From contig NZ_CP083954.1 of assembly GCF_006442975.2 (NCBI RefSeq), forward strand, positions 1,054,001 to 1,118,000: 64,000 nucleotides of DNA, in the 5' to 3' direction. The stretch's first letter is position 1; every line of letters starts with the position of its first letter. Source of the DNA: Mesorhizobium sp. B2-1-1 (GTDB taxonomy: Bacteria > Pseudomonadota > Alphaproteobacteria > Rhizobiales > Rhizobiaceae). The notes beneath the pieces were generated by a model. That model was not told the origin of the DNA. It saw only the letters and a list, made by a program, of their open reading frames with translations, and searched no databases. The translations under genes were made by a program, and so were the position numbers. Positions 19,037 through 29,944 of the stretch are shown here, one piece after another.

Positions 19037-19182
19037 AACCCCTCCTGATCGTCCTCTATCCCAAGGGCAAGCTTATCTGATTCAACGATTCATGCGAAGG
19101 CGAATTCCCGCGAGCGGTGACGCTGCGCCTGGCTTGGCCGCGGTGTCTCCCCAAAAAGTCAGCAGCTTCCTATGCTTAAACC

Positions 19183-19288
19183 TTGGAGCGGTTCAGTGCC
19201 CTATGGGCATCCATACTCCGCTCCAGATCCTTGTTCCACGCAATTCCGGACGGAGAATCATCACGCAGCTTTCGTGGAATTGCCCTAG
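19183..19288. repeat. RIME-like mosaic repeat, copy 1
   Basis: Two palindromic modules: GGAGCGGTTC...CCGCTCC, then CAATTCCGGACGG paired with a GTGGAATTG-type arm. It shares this plan and blocks such as ACGCAATTC and GGAATTGC with the element at 34054-34159. It resembles the Rhizobium-specific intergenic mosaic elements. Its last few bases overlap the 3' end of the rsmB-like gene. Confidence 0.65.
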
Positions 19289-20667
19289 CCGGCGCGACGC
19301 ATGCGCGCGGCGAAAAAGCCGTCGAGACCGGAACGTTCCGGCGAGCCCAGATCGAGGTCGGCAGGTGTGGTGCGCAACGTGCCTTCCTGCGTCAGGAAGG
19401 GATCGATGCCGACGATCTCGCCGGCGCGAAGCGGGTCGGCAACGACGCCAGGCGTCGCGGCGAGGAAGCCACGATAAAGCTCCTCGCCTTCGAGTGGGTC
19501 GAGCGAACAGTTCGAAAAGACGATCCTTCCGCCCGGCTTAACCAGGGTGACGGCGCGCGCGAGCAGCCGGCGCTGGAGATCGGCGAGCTTCTCGACATCA
19601 GCCACAGTCTTGGTCCATGGCACGTCGGGATGCCGCCGCACCGTGCCGGTCGAGGAGCAGGGCGCGTCGAGGAGGACGGCGTCGAACAGCTCGTCCGGCT
19701 CGTACTGGAGGAGGTCGGCCTGCACGATATCCGCCGACAGGCGGAGGCGTTCGAGATTCTGCGCCAGCCGCGCCAGCCGGTTCTTCGAGGTGTCGATCGC
19801 GGTGACGCGTGCGCCGGCCACGATCAATTGGGCGGTCTTGCCGCCGGGCGCGGCGCAGAGATCGGCGACGCGAAGCCCGCCGACATCACCGAGCAACCGG
19901 GCAGGCAGGCCGGCTGCGGCATCCTGGACCCACCAGGCGCCTTCGGCGAAGCCAGGCAGTTCGGTGACCGGGCCGGCAAGCTTCTCCACCCGAATCGTGC
20001 CGGTCGGCAGGGCAATGCCGCCGAGCCTTTCGGCCCAGTGCTCCGGATCGGCCTTGACCGAGAAATCGACAGGGGCCTCCTGGCGGTGGGCGGCGAGTAT
20101 CCGTCCGGCCTCGTCCACGCCATAGGCGGCCTTCAAACGGTCGGAAAACCATTTCGGCGCTTCGTCGGTGGTAGCAAGGGCCTCTGGAAGTTCAGCCTCC
20201 TTGATCCGCGCGAGCGTGCGCAGCACACCGTTGACCAGGCCGGCAAAGCGCAATGTGCGGGGATCGGACTTGGCATGGGTGACGGCGAGGTCGACCGCGG
20301 CGCTGTCTGGAATGTCGAGGAACAGGATCTGCGCGGCCGCCACATGCAAAATATGCGACAGCGCGGTGGCATTGGCCGGCAGCGGTTTTTCCAAACGCCG
20401 CGCCAGCAGCCCGGCAATGGTCATGCGATAGCGCAGCGCGGTGACCAGAATGGCGCGCACGAGACCGCGATCGCGCAGGTCCAGCGCCTTGTACTGCGGA
20501 TGGCCGTTTTCATGGTCGGTCAGGCCGTCGAGCGGCGTCCTGGCATCGATGACGGCGGCCAGCAGCCGCGCAGCCGCCTTGCGGGCGGCAAGGCCGGCAA
20601 CGAACTCGCCGTCCTTTTTGTGTTCCTGACCACCTGTGCGTCGAGGTGCTCTGCCCGCCGCGCTCAC
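19285..20667 (-). CDS. rsmB: RsmB/NOP-family class I SAM-dependent RNA methyltransferase
   Basis: About 460 residues. An N-terminal NusB-like RNA-binding domain (about residues 20-150) is joined to a Rossmann methyltransferase with SAM motif [11 protein letters not shown] near residue 267, the catalytic [15 protein letters not shown] motif, and [12 protein letters not shown] carrying the second catalytic cysteine. This is the plan of RsmB, which makes m5C in 16S rRNA. The GTG at 20667 overlaps the htpX stop as GTGA with AAGGG nine bases upstream and is my preferred start; an ATG at 20706 would add 13 codons. Translational coupling to htpX is likely. Confidence 0.88.
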   Translation of the reverse strand: MSAAGRAPRRTGGQEHKKDGEFVAGLAARKAAARLLAAVIDARTPLDGLTDHENGHPQYKALDLRDRGLVRAILVTALRYRMTIAGLLARRLEKPLPANATALSHILHVAAAQILFLDIPDSAAVDLAVTHAKSDPRTLRFAGLVNGVLRTLARIKEAELPEALATTDEAPKWFSDRLKAAYGVDEAGRILAAHRQEAPVDFSVKADPEHWAERLGGIALPTGTIRVEKLAGPVTELPGFAEGAWWVQDAAAGLPARLLGDVGGLRVADLCAAPGGKTAQLIVAGARVTAIDTSKNRLARLAQNLERLRLSADIVQADLLQYEPDELFDAVLLDAPCSSTGTVRRHPDVPWTKTVADVEKLADLQRRLLARAVTLVKPGGRIVFSNCSLDPLEGEELYRGFLAATPGVVADPLRAGEIVGIDPFLTQEGTLRTTPADLDLGSPERSGLDGFFAARMRRAG

Positions 20668-21677
20668 GACCACGGGCCCTTGGGCCCGGTCGGATTGCGA
20701 CCCCATGGATTGGATTTGGGCTCTGCCGAGGGTTCCGGCGCGGCCGGCTTGCCCCACGGTCCTGCCGATTGCGGCTCGTCGGCCTGCGGCGGCACTGGCG
20801 CCTGGCGCTGCGGGGACCGCGATACGCCCCCGTCCATGCGCTGCGCCATCGCTTGCAGCGCGGCGATGCGGTTCTCGGTGCTCGGATGGGTGGAGAACAG
20901 ACTGTCCATGCGCTCGCCGTGCAGCGGGTTGATGATGAAGAGATGAGCCATCGCCGGATTGCGCTCGGCGTCCGGGTTGGGTATGCGTTCGGCGCCGCGG
21001 GCGATCTTGTCAAGCGCCGAGGCCAGCCATAGCGGGTGTCCACAGATTTCGGCGCCGCGCCGGTCGGCCTCGTATTCGCGGGTGCGGCTGACCGCCATCT
21101 GCACGATCATCGCGGCAAAGGGCGCCACGATCATCGCCGCCAGCACGCCGACAAAACCGAACGGGCTGTTGTTGTCGCGGTTGCCTCCGAGGAAGAAGGC
21201 GAAATTGCCAAGCATCGAGATGGCGCCGGCGAAGGTCGCGACGATCGTCATCGTCAAGGTGTCGCGGTGCTGGACGTGGGCGAGCTCGTGCGCCATCACC
21301 GCGGCCACTTCCTCATGCGTCAGCCGTTGCAAAAGGCCGGTGGAAGCGGCGACAGCCGCGTTCTGCGGGTTGCGGCCGGTGGCGAAGGCGTTGGGCTGCG
21401 GATTGTCGATCAGGTAGGTCCTGGGCATCGGCAGGCCTGCCTGCTCGGCCAGTGCCTGCACGATGGCGTAATATTCGGGCGCGTTCTTCTCGTCGACCTC
21501 GACGGCGCGGTTCATCGACAGCACCATCTTGTCGGCGTTCCAATAGCTAAACAGATTGGTGGCGGCGGCGATCAGGAAGGCGATCATCATGCCGCCCGTG
21601 CCGCCGATCAGGAAGCCGACGCCCATGAACAGCGCGGTCATCGCGGCAAGAAGCATGGCGGTGCGAAGTGTGTTCAT
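20664..21677 (-). CDS. htpX: Membrane zinc metalloprotease HtpX
   Basis: A 337-residue M48-family inner-membrane protease that degrades misfolded membrane proteins. Hydrophobic helices lie at about residues 7-27 and 29-45, the zinc motif HELAH is at 130-134, the third ligand is in [10 protein letters not shown], and two more hydrophobic segments precede it. The C-terminal 60 residues are a Pro/Gln-rich tail often found in the alphaproteobacterial form. A heat-shock-like promoter lies upstream and rsmB follows with a GTGA overlap. Confidence 0.96.
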   Translation of the reverse strand: MNTLRTAMLLAAMTALFMGVGFLIGGTGGMMIAFLIAAATNLFSYWNADKMVLSMNRAVEVDEKNAPEYYAIVQALAEQAGLPMPRTYLIDNPQPNAFATGRNPQNAAVAASTGLLQRLTHEEVAAVMAHELAHVQHRDTLTMTIVATFAGAISMLGNFAFFLGGNRDNNSPFGFVGVLAAMIVAPFAAMIVQMAVSRTREYEADRRGAEICGHPLWLASALDKIARGAERIPNPDAERNPAMAHLFIINPLHGERMDSLFSTHPSTENRIAALQAMAQRMDGGVSRSPQRQAPVPPQADEPQSAGPWGKPAAPEPSAEPKSNPWGRNPTGPKGPWS

Positions 21678-21743
21678 CGTCTGCTCCCGTCCTGGTCGTG
21701 ATGTAAGGGGGTCGATCCTCGTGGGCTCATCGCTATATGCTAT

Positions 21744-21772
21744 ATGATGGGAAACGCCGGTACCCGTTTCAA
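21744..21772 (-). promoter_or_regulatory. Sigma-32 (RpoH)-like promoter for htpX
   Basis: On the minus strand, TTGAAA (21772-21767) is followed after 15 bases by CCCATCAT (21751-21744), close to the RpoH consensus TTGAAA and CCCCATNT. It ends about 66 bases before the htpX start. htpX is a heat-shock gene in other bacteria, which fits. Confidence 0.5.
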
Positions 21773-21802
21773 TCGGCCTGTTTCAATCCGCCGGAATATC
21801 GC

Positions 21803-22021
21803 ATGAACGACGAGACCAGTAAAACACCTGCCACTGATGACGAAGCGCGGCTGAAGACGCTGACGCCCGCCGCCCACCGCGCGCTTGAAGAGGCCGCGGC
21901 GCGGCGCGAGGACTACCGCCGCAAGGAAGCCGCGGTGCCGAAGGAAGTCGGCGGCCGCGGCGGCAAGGAGCCCGGCCGCTACGGCGACTGGGAGATCAAG
22001 GGCCTGACCAGCGATTTCTAA
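21803..22021 (+). CDS. DUF1674 / SDHAF4-like succinate dehydrogenase assembly factor
   Basis: A 72-residue protein ending GGRGGKEPGRYGDWEIKGLT-SDF, the conserved tail of the DUF1674 family that includes the eukaryotic SDHAF4 factor. SDHAF4 binds flavinylated SdhA and aids complex II assembly; the bacterial role is inferred by homology. The ATG at 21803 is used because the upstream extension is not conserved-looking. It is divergent from htpX and converges with the HAD gene. Confidence 0.85.
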   Translation: MNDETSKTPATDDEARLKTLTPAAHRALEEAAARREDYRRKEAAVPKEVGGRGGKEPGRYGDWEIKGLTSDF

Positions 22022-22081
22022 TATGCCGGCCCAGCAAACAGCTAATTTGCTGGCAATCGGGTGTTTGATTGTCGCCAGAGC

Positions 22082-22756
22082 CTAGAAGGCCGCTGCCGCC
22101 GCTCGCTGCGGCTCGAGCGCGATCCAGCCGCGCTCGTCGACGGTGACGCCGATGGCGTCGTAGCCAGCGATCGCGGCATGCCGCGTCGCCAAGGGATGCC
22201 GGTGGGTGGCGTTTATGACCATGACCGCTGCGCCCGCCGCCTCGGCCGCCGTGATGCCCGCCGGGGCATCCTCGAACACGAGGCAATCGCGCGCATCGAC
22301 ACCGAGCCGCGTCGCGCCGAGCTGAAAGCAGTCGGGCGCCGGCTTGCCGCGTGAAACATCTTCCGCCGCGATCAGCACGGCAGGGACGGGGATGCCGGCG
22401 GCCTTCATGCGCAAGAGCGCCAGTTCGCGCGGTGCCGAGGTTACGATCGCCCAGCGCCCCGGCGGGAGCGCGTTGAGAAACGCGGCGGCGCTGGCGATCT
22501 GAACAATGCCCTCCAGATCGGCGGCTTCGGCCTTGAGCAAGAGGTCGGCCTCATGCGCCGGATCGACGCCCGGGAGCGCCAGACCGGCGATCGTCTCGAT
22601 CGCCCGCACGCCATGGATCGTCGGCAGGAAGGCGGCGACGTCGAGCCCTTGCCGCCGCGCCCAGTCGCTCCACACCCGTTCGGCCGAGGCAATGGAATTG
22701 ATGAGCGTGCCGTCCATGTCGAAGAGGAAGGCGGCGAATTTTCTGCCTGCGTACAT
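22082..22756 (-). CDS. HAD superfamily hydrolase (beta-phosphoglucomutase/sugar-phosphatase-like)
   Basis: A 224-residue haloacid-dehalogenase hydrolase. Motif I FLFDMDGTLINS places the nucleophile D13 and acid/base D15, motif II is in IVTSAPRE, motif III lysine in GKPAPDCF, and motif IV in CLVFEDAPAGITAAEAAG. The helical cap between motifs I and II is type C1. The subgroup contains sugar phosphatases and phosphoglucomutases. The ATG at 22756 is chosen because the upstream frame runs through tandem repeats. Confidence 0.9.
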   Translation of the reverse strand: MYAGRKFAAFLFDMDGTLINSIASAERVWSDWARRQGLDVAAFLPTIHGVRAIETIAGLALPGVDPAHEADLLLKAEAADLEGIVQIASAAAFLNALPPGRWAIVTSAPRELALLRMKAAGIPVPAVLIAAEDVSRGKPAPDCFQLGATRLGVDARDCLVFEDAPAGITAAEAAGAAVMVINATHRHPLATRHAAIAGYDAIGVTVDERGWIALEPQRAAAAAF

Positions 22757-22840
22757 GATTTTCCTTGATTTCGGGGAGGTCTTTCGAGGGAGCGCCGATG
22801 GTAACTTCCCGGCGCCGGCATTGGAAGCCGCGCGGCCACC

Positions 22841-22904
22841 TTTTCGGCATTTCCCCTTTTCGGCCATTTCCCTTTTCGGCAAGTCCCCTTTTCCGCAAGT
22901 CAGG
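22841..22904. repeat. Four tandem copies of a 16-bp repeat
   Basis: Units at 22841-22856, 22857-22872, 22873-22888 and 22889-22904 follow the pattern TTTTCGGCAWKTCCCC with one to four changes each. They lie in the gap between the HAD gene and the divergent transglutaminase-like gene. Too short and contiguous for a CRISPR array. Confidence 0.85.
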
Positions 22905-22969
22905 GAACCGCGATCCGCCTCCGGCGTTTCAACTTCGCTGCTTTTCCACGACCATCGAAGGGGGACGCG

Positions 22970-23839
22970 ATGCTGATTCGGCTCGGCTACGAAATGGCCA
23001 TTGAATGCGCTGGAGCCACGCCGGTGATTTCAATGCTCGAGATCCACAGGGACAGGCAGGCCGACATCAAGCGGCAGACGCGCATGCTGACGTCGCCCGC
23101 GGTTCCGACCAGGCTCTACAGCGATTTGCATGGCAATTCGTGCCGCCGCTTTACCGCACCCGCCGGCACTTTTCGCATCCTCTACGATGCCGTGGTCGAG
23201 GACAGCGGCGAGACGGACGAGGTCAACACGCTGGCACGCGAGGTGCCGGTGGCCGAGCTGCCCGACGAGGTGCTGTTTTATCTGCTGGGCAGCCGCTATT
23301 GCGAGACCGATCACCTGAGCCAGCTCGCCTGGGAGCTTTTCGGCCGTTTGCCGTCCGGCTGGGCGAGGGTGCAGGCGATCGTCGATTACGTCCACAACCG
23401 GCTGTCCTTCGGCTATGGCTATGCCCGCTCGACCCGCACCGCGGCGCAGGCGCATGAGGAGCAGGTCGGCGTCTGCCGAGACTTCGCCCATCTGGCGATC
23501 ACGCTCTGCCGCTGCATGAACATTCCGGCACGCTATGTGAATGGCTATCTCGGCGACATCGGCGTGCCGGCCGATCCGGCGCCGATGGATTTCTCGGCCT
23601 GGATGGAAGTGTTTCTCGACGGCAAGTGGTACACGTTCGACCCCCGCCACAATGTTCCGAGGATCGGCCGCATCGTCATCGCGCGCGGACGCGATGCCAC
23701 CGACGTGCCGTTGCTGCACAGTTTCGGCCCGCACCGGCTCAGCCTGTTCAAGGTATGGACCTACGAACAGGAGAACAATCTGTTCAACCCGCCCTACCAC
23801 GCCATCGACAGGACGGTCACCGCGCAGATGCTGGCCTGA
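22970..23839 (+). CDS. Transglutaminase-like family protein
   Basis: A 289-residue protein with an N-terminal beta domain and a transglutaminase-like core. The motif GVCRDFAHLAITLCR supplies the nucleophile C169, and the later aspartate is in WYTFDPRHN. The position usually occupied by the catalytic histidine (HAW) reads SAW here (about residue 210), so activity is uncertain unless another histidine substitutes. Such proteins are usually cysteine proteases or peptidases. The true start may be the internal ATG at residue 22 (MLEIHRD). It is an isolated gene. Confidence 0.8.
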   Translation: MLIRLGYEMAIECAGATPVISMLEIHRDRQADIKRQTRMLTSPAVPTRLYSDLHGNSCRRFTAPAGTFRILYDAVVEDSGETDEVNTLAREVPVAELPDEVLFYLLGSRYCETDHLSQLAWELFGRLPSGWARVQAIVDYVHNRLSFGYGYARSTRTAAQAHEEQVGVCRDFAHLAITLCRCMNIPARYVNGYLGDIGVPADPAPMDFSAWMEVFLDGKWYTFDPRHNVPRIGRIVIARGRDATDVPLLHSFGPHRLSLFKVWTYEQENNLFNPPYHAIDRTVTAQMLA

Positions 23840-24046
23840 TCCGGGTTTCCATGCATCCCCATACTGCCTCGCTCTGGCACAGGTGCCGCTGTGCCGCGGC
23901 GGGACACGGCCGCGCGCCCTGTGCCGCGACATGCAGGATCTTGGTAAGCGCTTCGTAAATGCCGCGCGAACGCAGCATTGGCGTTTACCGGTCATTCACC
24001 TTTCCATCCTTGAAAGCGAAGTAAAAACAAGTGTCTAGTCCCTGGT

Positions 24047-24065
24047 GCGCGGCCGCTGGCCGCGC
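24047..24065 (+). repeat. GC-rich hairpin ahead of the TadG-like gene
   Basis: GCGCGGCC-GCT-GGCCGCGC is a perfect eight-base-pair stem 66 bases before the start codon. It may terminate upstream transcription or structure the leader. I see nothing else in the 291-base gap. Confidence 0.4.
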
Positions 24066-24130
24066 CCGGCCGGAATCCTGCATCGATCCGTTTGCCCGGC
24101 GACGAGGCCGGGGCGAGCGGAGAGAGAACG

Positions 24131-25609
24131 ATGCGGATTTTCGGGGGTCTTGTGGACGCGGCCGGCGACTTTGCCAGGCATCGCGGCGGGAATTTCGCCA
24201 TCCTGTTCGGATTCGCCGCCTCGGTCTTGGTGCTGGGCGTCGGCTTCGCCGTCAACATCACCCAGCTCTACAACGCCAAATCGAGCCTGCAGAGCGTGGT
24301 CGACGCCGCGGTGACGTCGACGGCGCGGGACCTGACGACCGGCGTCATCAAGGAGGCCGATGCCAACAAATCGGTGCAGGCCTTCCTCGACGCCAACAGC
24401 ACGGCCGGCATCCTGCAGGCCAACCAGATCGTGCTCGACAGGCTGACGGTCGACAGGACCGCCAGGACGGTGCAGGCGGAGGCCCATGCCGACGTCGCCT
24501 TCTATTTCCCGCTGTTCGGCACGCGCGACATGCAGCGCGTTCCCGCCTCGACGACAGCGCTCTATTCGGACAAGCAGATCGAGGTGGCCATGATGCTCGA
24601 CATAACAGGCTCGATGGCGAAGCGGGGCAAGGTCGACAAGATCGGCGATCTGAAAGCAGCAGCGAAAAACGCCGTTCGGACGATGCTCCGGAACCAGGAT
24701 CCGAAGAACCCCCGCATCCGCGTCGCGATTGTGCCTTACGCATCCGGCGTGAACGCCGGCAAGCTGGCCGAAAACGTCTATGCCGAGAAGCCAGGGAGCT
24801 CTGAGCTGCCACCCGTCGCCGGCAGTTCGCTTCTCGTCGCCAAGACGGGCAAAAATTTGCTGCCGTCCTTCAGCGACTACATCTCCATTGTCGGCGCGGC
24901 GATGCCACGCCCCGATAATTGCGCCACGGAGCGCAAGGACAAAAATGGCGATGCGGATTTAAGCGCCGACGGCCCAGATGCTGTTCGCATGGATAAGAAC
25001 GGCAAGAAGTACTATGCCCTGGTCAACCGGGATGATCATCTCGATGGCGGCGGAATGAACAAGTGTCCCGATGCGGAAGTGATCCCGCTGACCGCCGATT
25101 CCGGCGCATTGCTTGGTTCGATCGACGACTTCCAGGCTGACGGTTATACCGCCGGCGCGATCGCCATTCAGTGGACCTACTATATGCTGTCGCCGCAATG
25201 GCGCGCAGCGATCAAGAATGCCGGCCTCGGCGACGGCGCCTCGGACGTCAACGCGAAGAAGATCGTCAAGGTCGCGATCCTGATGACCGATGGCCAGTTC
25301 AATACCGCCTTCGCCGGTACCGGGGGCCGCTACAACAGCCAGGGCAATCTTGCGCGCGGCAACGCCGAAACGCTGTGCGGCAACATGAAAAATGACGGCA
25401 TCGAGATTTTCACCATCGGCTTCGACCTGAACAACAAGGACATGTCGGCAACCGAGCGGGATCAGGCAAAGGCGGTGCTGAAGGACTGTTCGTCGAAAGA
25501 TGCCTCCACCGCTCAAAAACATTATTTCGAAGTGTCGACCGGGGTGGAATTGGACGTCGCCTTTCAGGAAATCATCCGCAACACCGAAAAGGTCGCGCTG
25601 ACGCAGTAA
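24131..25609 (+). CDS. TadG-like pilus assembly/VWA-domain protein
   Basis: A 492-residue protein with an N-terminal TadE/TadG-type segment (FAILFGFAASVLVLGVGFAV, about residues 20-40) that anchors it in the membrane, then a Tad-N region with pseudopilin-like INITQLYNAKSSLQS spacing, and a von Willebrand A domain from about residue 155 (MMLDITGSM as MIDAS-like motif, MTDGQFN later). TadG proteins are part of Flp/Tad pilus systems, but no other tad genes are nearby, as is common for rhizobial orphan paralogues. GGAGAGAGAA precedes the ATG. Confidence 0.88.
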   Translation: MRIFGGLVDAAGDFARHRGGNFAILFGFAASVLVLGVGFAVNITQLYNAKSSLQSVVDAAVTSTARDLTTGVIKEADANKSVQAFLDANSTAGILQANQIVLDRLTVDRTARTVQAEAHADVAFYFPLFGTRDMQRVPASTTALYSDKQIEVAMMLDITGSMAKRGKVDKIGDLKAAAKNAVRTMLRNQDPKNPRIRVAIVPYASGVNAGKLAENVYAEKPGSSELPPVAGSSLLVAKTGKNLLPSFSDYISIVGAAMPRPDNCATERKDKNGDADLSADGPDAVRMDKNGKKYYALVNRDDHLDGGGMNKCPDAEVIPLTADSGALLGSIDDFQADGYTAGAIAIQWTYYMLSPQWRAAIKNAGLGDGASDVNAKKIVKVAILMTDGQFNTAFAGTGGRYNSQGNLARGNAETLCGNMKNDGIEIFTIGFDLNNKDMSATERDQAKAVLKDCSSKDASTAQKHYFEVSTGVELDVAFQEIIRNTEKVALTQ

Positions 25610-25622
25610 GCCGCACAAGGAA

Positions 25623-25655
25623 AAGGCCGCCGCTTCTTTCGAAGCCGGCGGCCTT
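25623..25655 (+). terminator. Terminator-like hairpin after the TadG-like gene
   Basis: AAGGCCGCCG (25623-25632) pairs with CGGCGGCCTT (25646-25655), extended by CTTC/GAAG across one bulged base and a TTTC loop. It lies 14 bases after the stop codon. There is no strong T run on either side. Confidence 0.65.
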
Positions 25656-25723
25656 CCGTGTTTCCGTCCATGGCGCGGCTCCTGGCGGCAACCCGAGGGG
25701 TCGCCCGCCGCGCATCTCGCGCC

Positions 25724-25795
25724 TTAACGGGAAGACTGCTTCCCGAAAGTGCAATCCGCTGAGGCCACGTTCTGGAAAACGAAATCACTCGACAT
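25724..25795 (-). CDS. Candidate 23-residue micropeptide with an extended Shine-Dalgarno sequence
   Basis: The peptide begins MSSDFVFQNVASADC and ends KQSSR. The 14 bases AAAGGAGGTGATCC (25810-25797, minus strand) lie one base before the ATG and are fully complementary to the 3' end of bacterial 16S rRNA; GGAGG is seven bases from the start. Such an ideal site in otherwise empty DNA suggests real translation. No family is recognised, there is no signal peptide, and it has one cysteine. The frame stays open further upstream, but this site fixes the start. It is divergent from cfa. Confidence 0.45.
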   Translation of the reverse strand: MSSDFVFQNVASADCTFGKQSSR

Positions 25796-25976
25796 CGGAT
25801 CACCTCCTTTCAGTTTGTTGAACACGCACTGATGATGGGGTGCGTTGCAGCAAAAGACAAGACGCCGGATGGAAAAAGACGTTTTTCCGGCTTGGCCGCG
25901 TCCTTTCGTGCAATCGGGTTGCGGCCAGGGGTTCAAGCGGACAAGATCGGCCTACCGAATGTAGTGGGGGGACGGC

Positions 25977-27239
25977 ATGGACGCTACCGAAAGAGCAGCA
26001 CGCATCGTTCGCACGGTCGTCCAGGCGCTGAAGCCGGGCTTTGCCGTCAGGCTTTGGACCGGCGAGCGCATCGGTCCGGCCGGCGGCCCGGTGCTTGCCA
26101 TCAACGACCAGGACATCGTCTGGCAACTGGCCCGCCGGCCAAATTTCTCGACGCTTGTCGAGATGTGGATTTCCAAGGCGGTCGATGTGGAGGAGGGGTC
26201 GCTGTTTGATCTCTATGCGCTGCCTTCGCAGGGCAAGCTGCGGTTCAAGGCGCTGCCGAAGCTCGCGATCATGCGCGACCTGCCGGCCGTGCTGTTCTCG
26301 CGAAGGCAGATGACGCAACGCGCCGACCTCGCCGGGCAAAATCCCTTTGTCAGCGGCTCCAACAAGCAGGCGATCCAGCATCATTACGACATATCGAACG
26401 CCTTCTACCGGCTCTTCCTCGACGAGCGCATGGTCTACAGCTGCGGGTATTTCAAGGATTTCGCCAATGACATCGACCAGGCCCAGGCCGACAAGCTCGA
26501 GCATATCTGCCGCAAGCTCCGGCTGAAGCCTGGCGACCGCCTGCTCGATATCGGCTGCGGCTGGGGCGCGATGCTGATCCATGCGGTGAAGCATCATGGC
26601 GTCGTCGGCCATGGCGTCTCGTTGTCGGAGGCCCAGACCGGACTCGCCCGCGAACGCATTCGGGCCGAGGGGCTGGAGGACCGGATCACCGTCGAGATAA
26701 AATCCTATGCCGAGCTCACCGGAAGCTTCGACAAGATATCCTCGATAGGCATGTTCGAGCATCTGGGGCTGGCCAACCACGCCGCCTACTTCTCGACCGT
26801 CCATCGCCTGCTCAAGCCGGGCGGCGTCTATCTGCATCATGCCATCACCAGGCGCAGCAAGGGCAGCATGAAGAAGACCTTGCGCAAGGGCTCGGAATAC
26901 AAGGCGCTGATCAAATACATCTTCCCGGGTGGCGAAATCGACACGATCGGCATGACGTGCGGCAATCTGGAAGCACACGGCTTCCTCGTCCACGACGTCG
27001 AGAATCTACGCGAGCACTACGCCCGCACCTGCCGGCTGTGGGCAGAGCGCCTGCATGCGCGCTTCGACGAGGCCATCGCCGAAGTGGGAGAAGCCAAGGC
27101 GCGGCTGTGGCTGCTTTACCTGGCCGGCTGTTCGATCGCCTTCGATCGCGCCTCGGCGCAGATTTTCCAGACGGTCGCCACCAAGCGGACACGGGGCCCG
27201 AGCGGCCTGCCGCCGACGCGGGCGGATTTGTACCGGTAG
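25977..27239 (+). CDS. cfa: Cyclopropane-fatty-acyl-phospholipid synthase family methyltransferase
   Basis: A 420-residue enzyme that transfers a methylene group from SAM to cis-unsaturated acyl chains in membrane phospholipids. Conserved landmarks are HHYDISNAFYRLFLD (about 135-149), MVYSCGYF (152-159), the SAM motif LLDIGCGWGAML (189-200), and GMFEHLG with the bicarbonate-binding glutamate. Rhizobia carry several paralogues, of which one is the acid-induced Cfa; which one this is cannot be decided. Its stop codon abuts the convergent MOSC gene. Confidence 0.93.
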   Translation: MDATERAARIVRTVVQALKPGFAVRLWTGERIGPAGGPVLAINDQDIVWQLARRPNFSTLVEMWISKAVDVEEGSLFDLYALPSQGKLRFKALPKLAIMRDLPAVLFSRRQMTQRADLAGQNPFVSGSNKQAIQHHYDISNAFYRLFLDERMVYSCGYFKDFANDIDQAQADKLEHICRKLRLKPGDRLLDIGCGWGAMLIHAVKHHGVVGHGVSLSEAQTGLARERIRAEGLEDRITVEIKSYAELTGSFDKISSIGMFEHLGLANHAAYFSTVHRLLKPGGVYLHHAITRRSKGSMKKTLRKGSEYKALIKYIFPGGEIDTIGMTCGNLEAHGFLVHDVENLREHYARTCRLWAERLHARFDEAIAEVGEAKARLWLLYLAGCSIAFDRASAQIFQTVATKRTRGPSGLPPTRADLYR

Positions 27240-27980
27240 TCAGGCGAATCGCATCCCGTCGCCGACCTTGACGTTGGCCGCGCGGTCGATGGTGCAGTAG
27301 ACGCCGAGATTGTGCGCGTTATGACGCACCAGATTGCGCAGGATCGCCGGATCGTCGTCGAAACCGTCCTGGGCGATGATGGTGAAGCCGCAGCGGCGGC
27401 ACGGCTCGGAGATGGTCAACAGCAGGTTGCCGACGGCGAGCTTCCTGCCGATCCATTCGGTTTCGGGGAAAGTGCCTTCGACCGCCCCCATGTCGATGAC
27501 GATGTTGGGACGGAAGCGGCGTGGATCAGGAGTGCCTTGCGGATGCAGCGCCTTCAGGCGCGCCAGGGAGGCGGTGGTCAACAGATGGATCGGCGCCTTG
27601 CGGTAGCGCGCCTCGGTCAACGGGCCGGCATAGGCCGGCGGGGCGTTCTCCAGGCCGAACGGACGGATCGAGGCCGGAAAGCCTAGATAGTCGGAAACGG
27701 CACGGTCGCTTTCGGCGCCGGGCGCCGCCAGCCAATCTGCGCCGGGAATCGCGATCTCGAGCCTGCGGTCGCCCGTCAACCGGGTGCGGATGCGCGGCAC
27801 CTTGTGCCACTTCGGCTCGCGATCGGGCCGGGCGATCTCATTGTCGGAGGCATCGACCAGGCCGAACATGCGGTCGCCCTCGATGCTCTCGGTGCCGACC
27901 GCGATCATCTCCAGGCGTTCGCCGGCGAGCGAACTCGCCGGATAGCGCCAGAGTTCGGCAACGCTGCCTATCGCGGCCAT
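27240..27980 (-). CDS. MOSC domain-containing protein
   Basis: A 246-residue protein with an N-terminal beta-barrel (VAELWRYPASSLAGERLE) and a C-terminal MOSC domain including RFRPNIVID and SEPCRRCGFT, where the cysteine is the predicted sulfur carrier. MOSC proteins of the YcbX/mARC type support molybdenum-cofactor-dependent reductases. The start at 27980 is eight bases after the acs stop codon, so translation is likely coupled with acs. Confidence 0.88.
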   Translation of the reverse strand: MAAIGSVAELWRYPASSLAGERLEMIAVGTESIEGDRMFGLVDASDNEIARPDREPKWHKVPRIRTRLTGDRRLEIAIPGADWLAAPGAESDRAVSDYLGFPASIRPFGLENAPPAYAGPLTEARYRKAPIHLLTTASLARLKALHPQGTPDPRRFRPNIVIDMGAVEGTFPETEWIGRKLAVGNLLLTISEPCRRCGFTIIAQDGFDDDPAILRNLVRHNAHNLGVYCTIDRAANVKVGDGMRFA

Positions 27981-27988
27981 GGCCGGTG

Positions 27989-29944
<1,956 letters not shown>

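Noticed and set aside
22841..22904. Possible CRISPR array
   Set aside because: Repeats are 16 bp and contiguous with no spacers.
25797..25810. Sequence identical to the 3' end of 16S rRNA (GGATCACCTCCTTT) on the plus strand
   Set aside because: Only 14 bases match and no rRNA sequence surrounds it; it is better read as a ribosome binding site on the minus strand.
25724..25936. 70-residue form of the micropeptide starting at 25936
   Set aside because: No ribosome binding site at that start; the ideal site 141 bases later fixes the 23-residue form.
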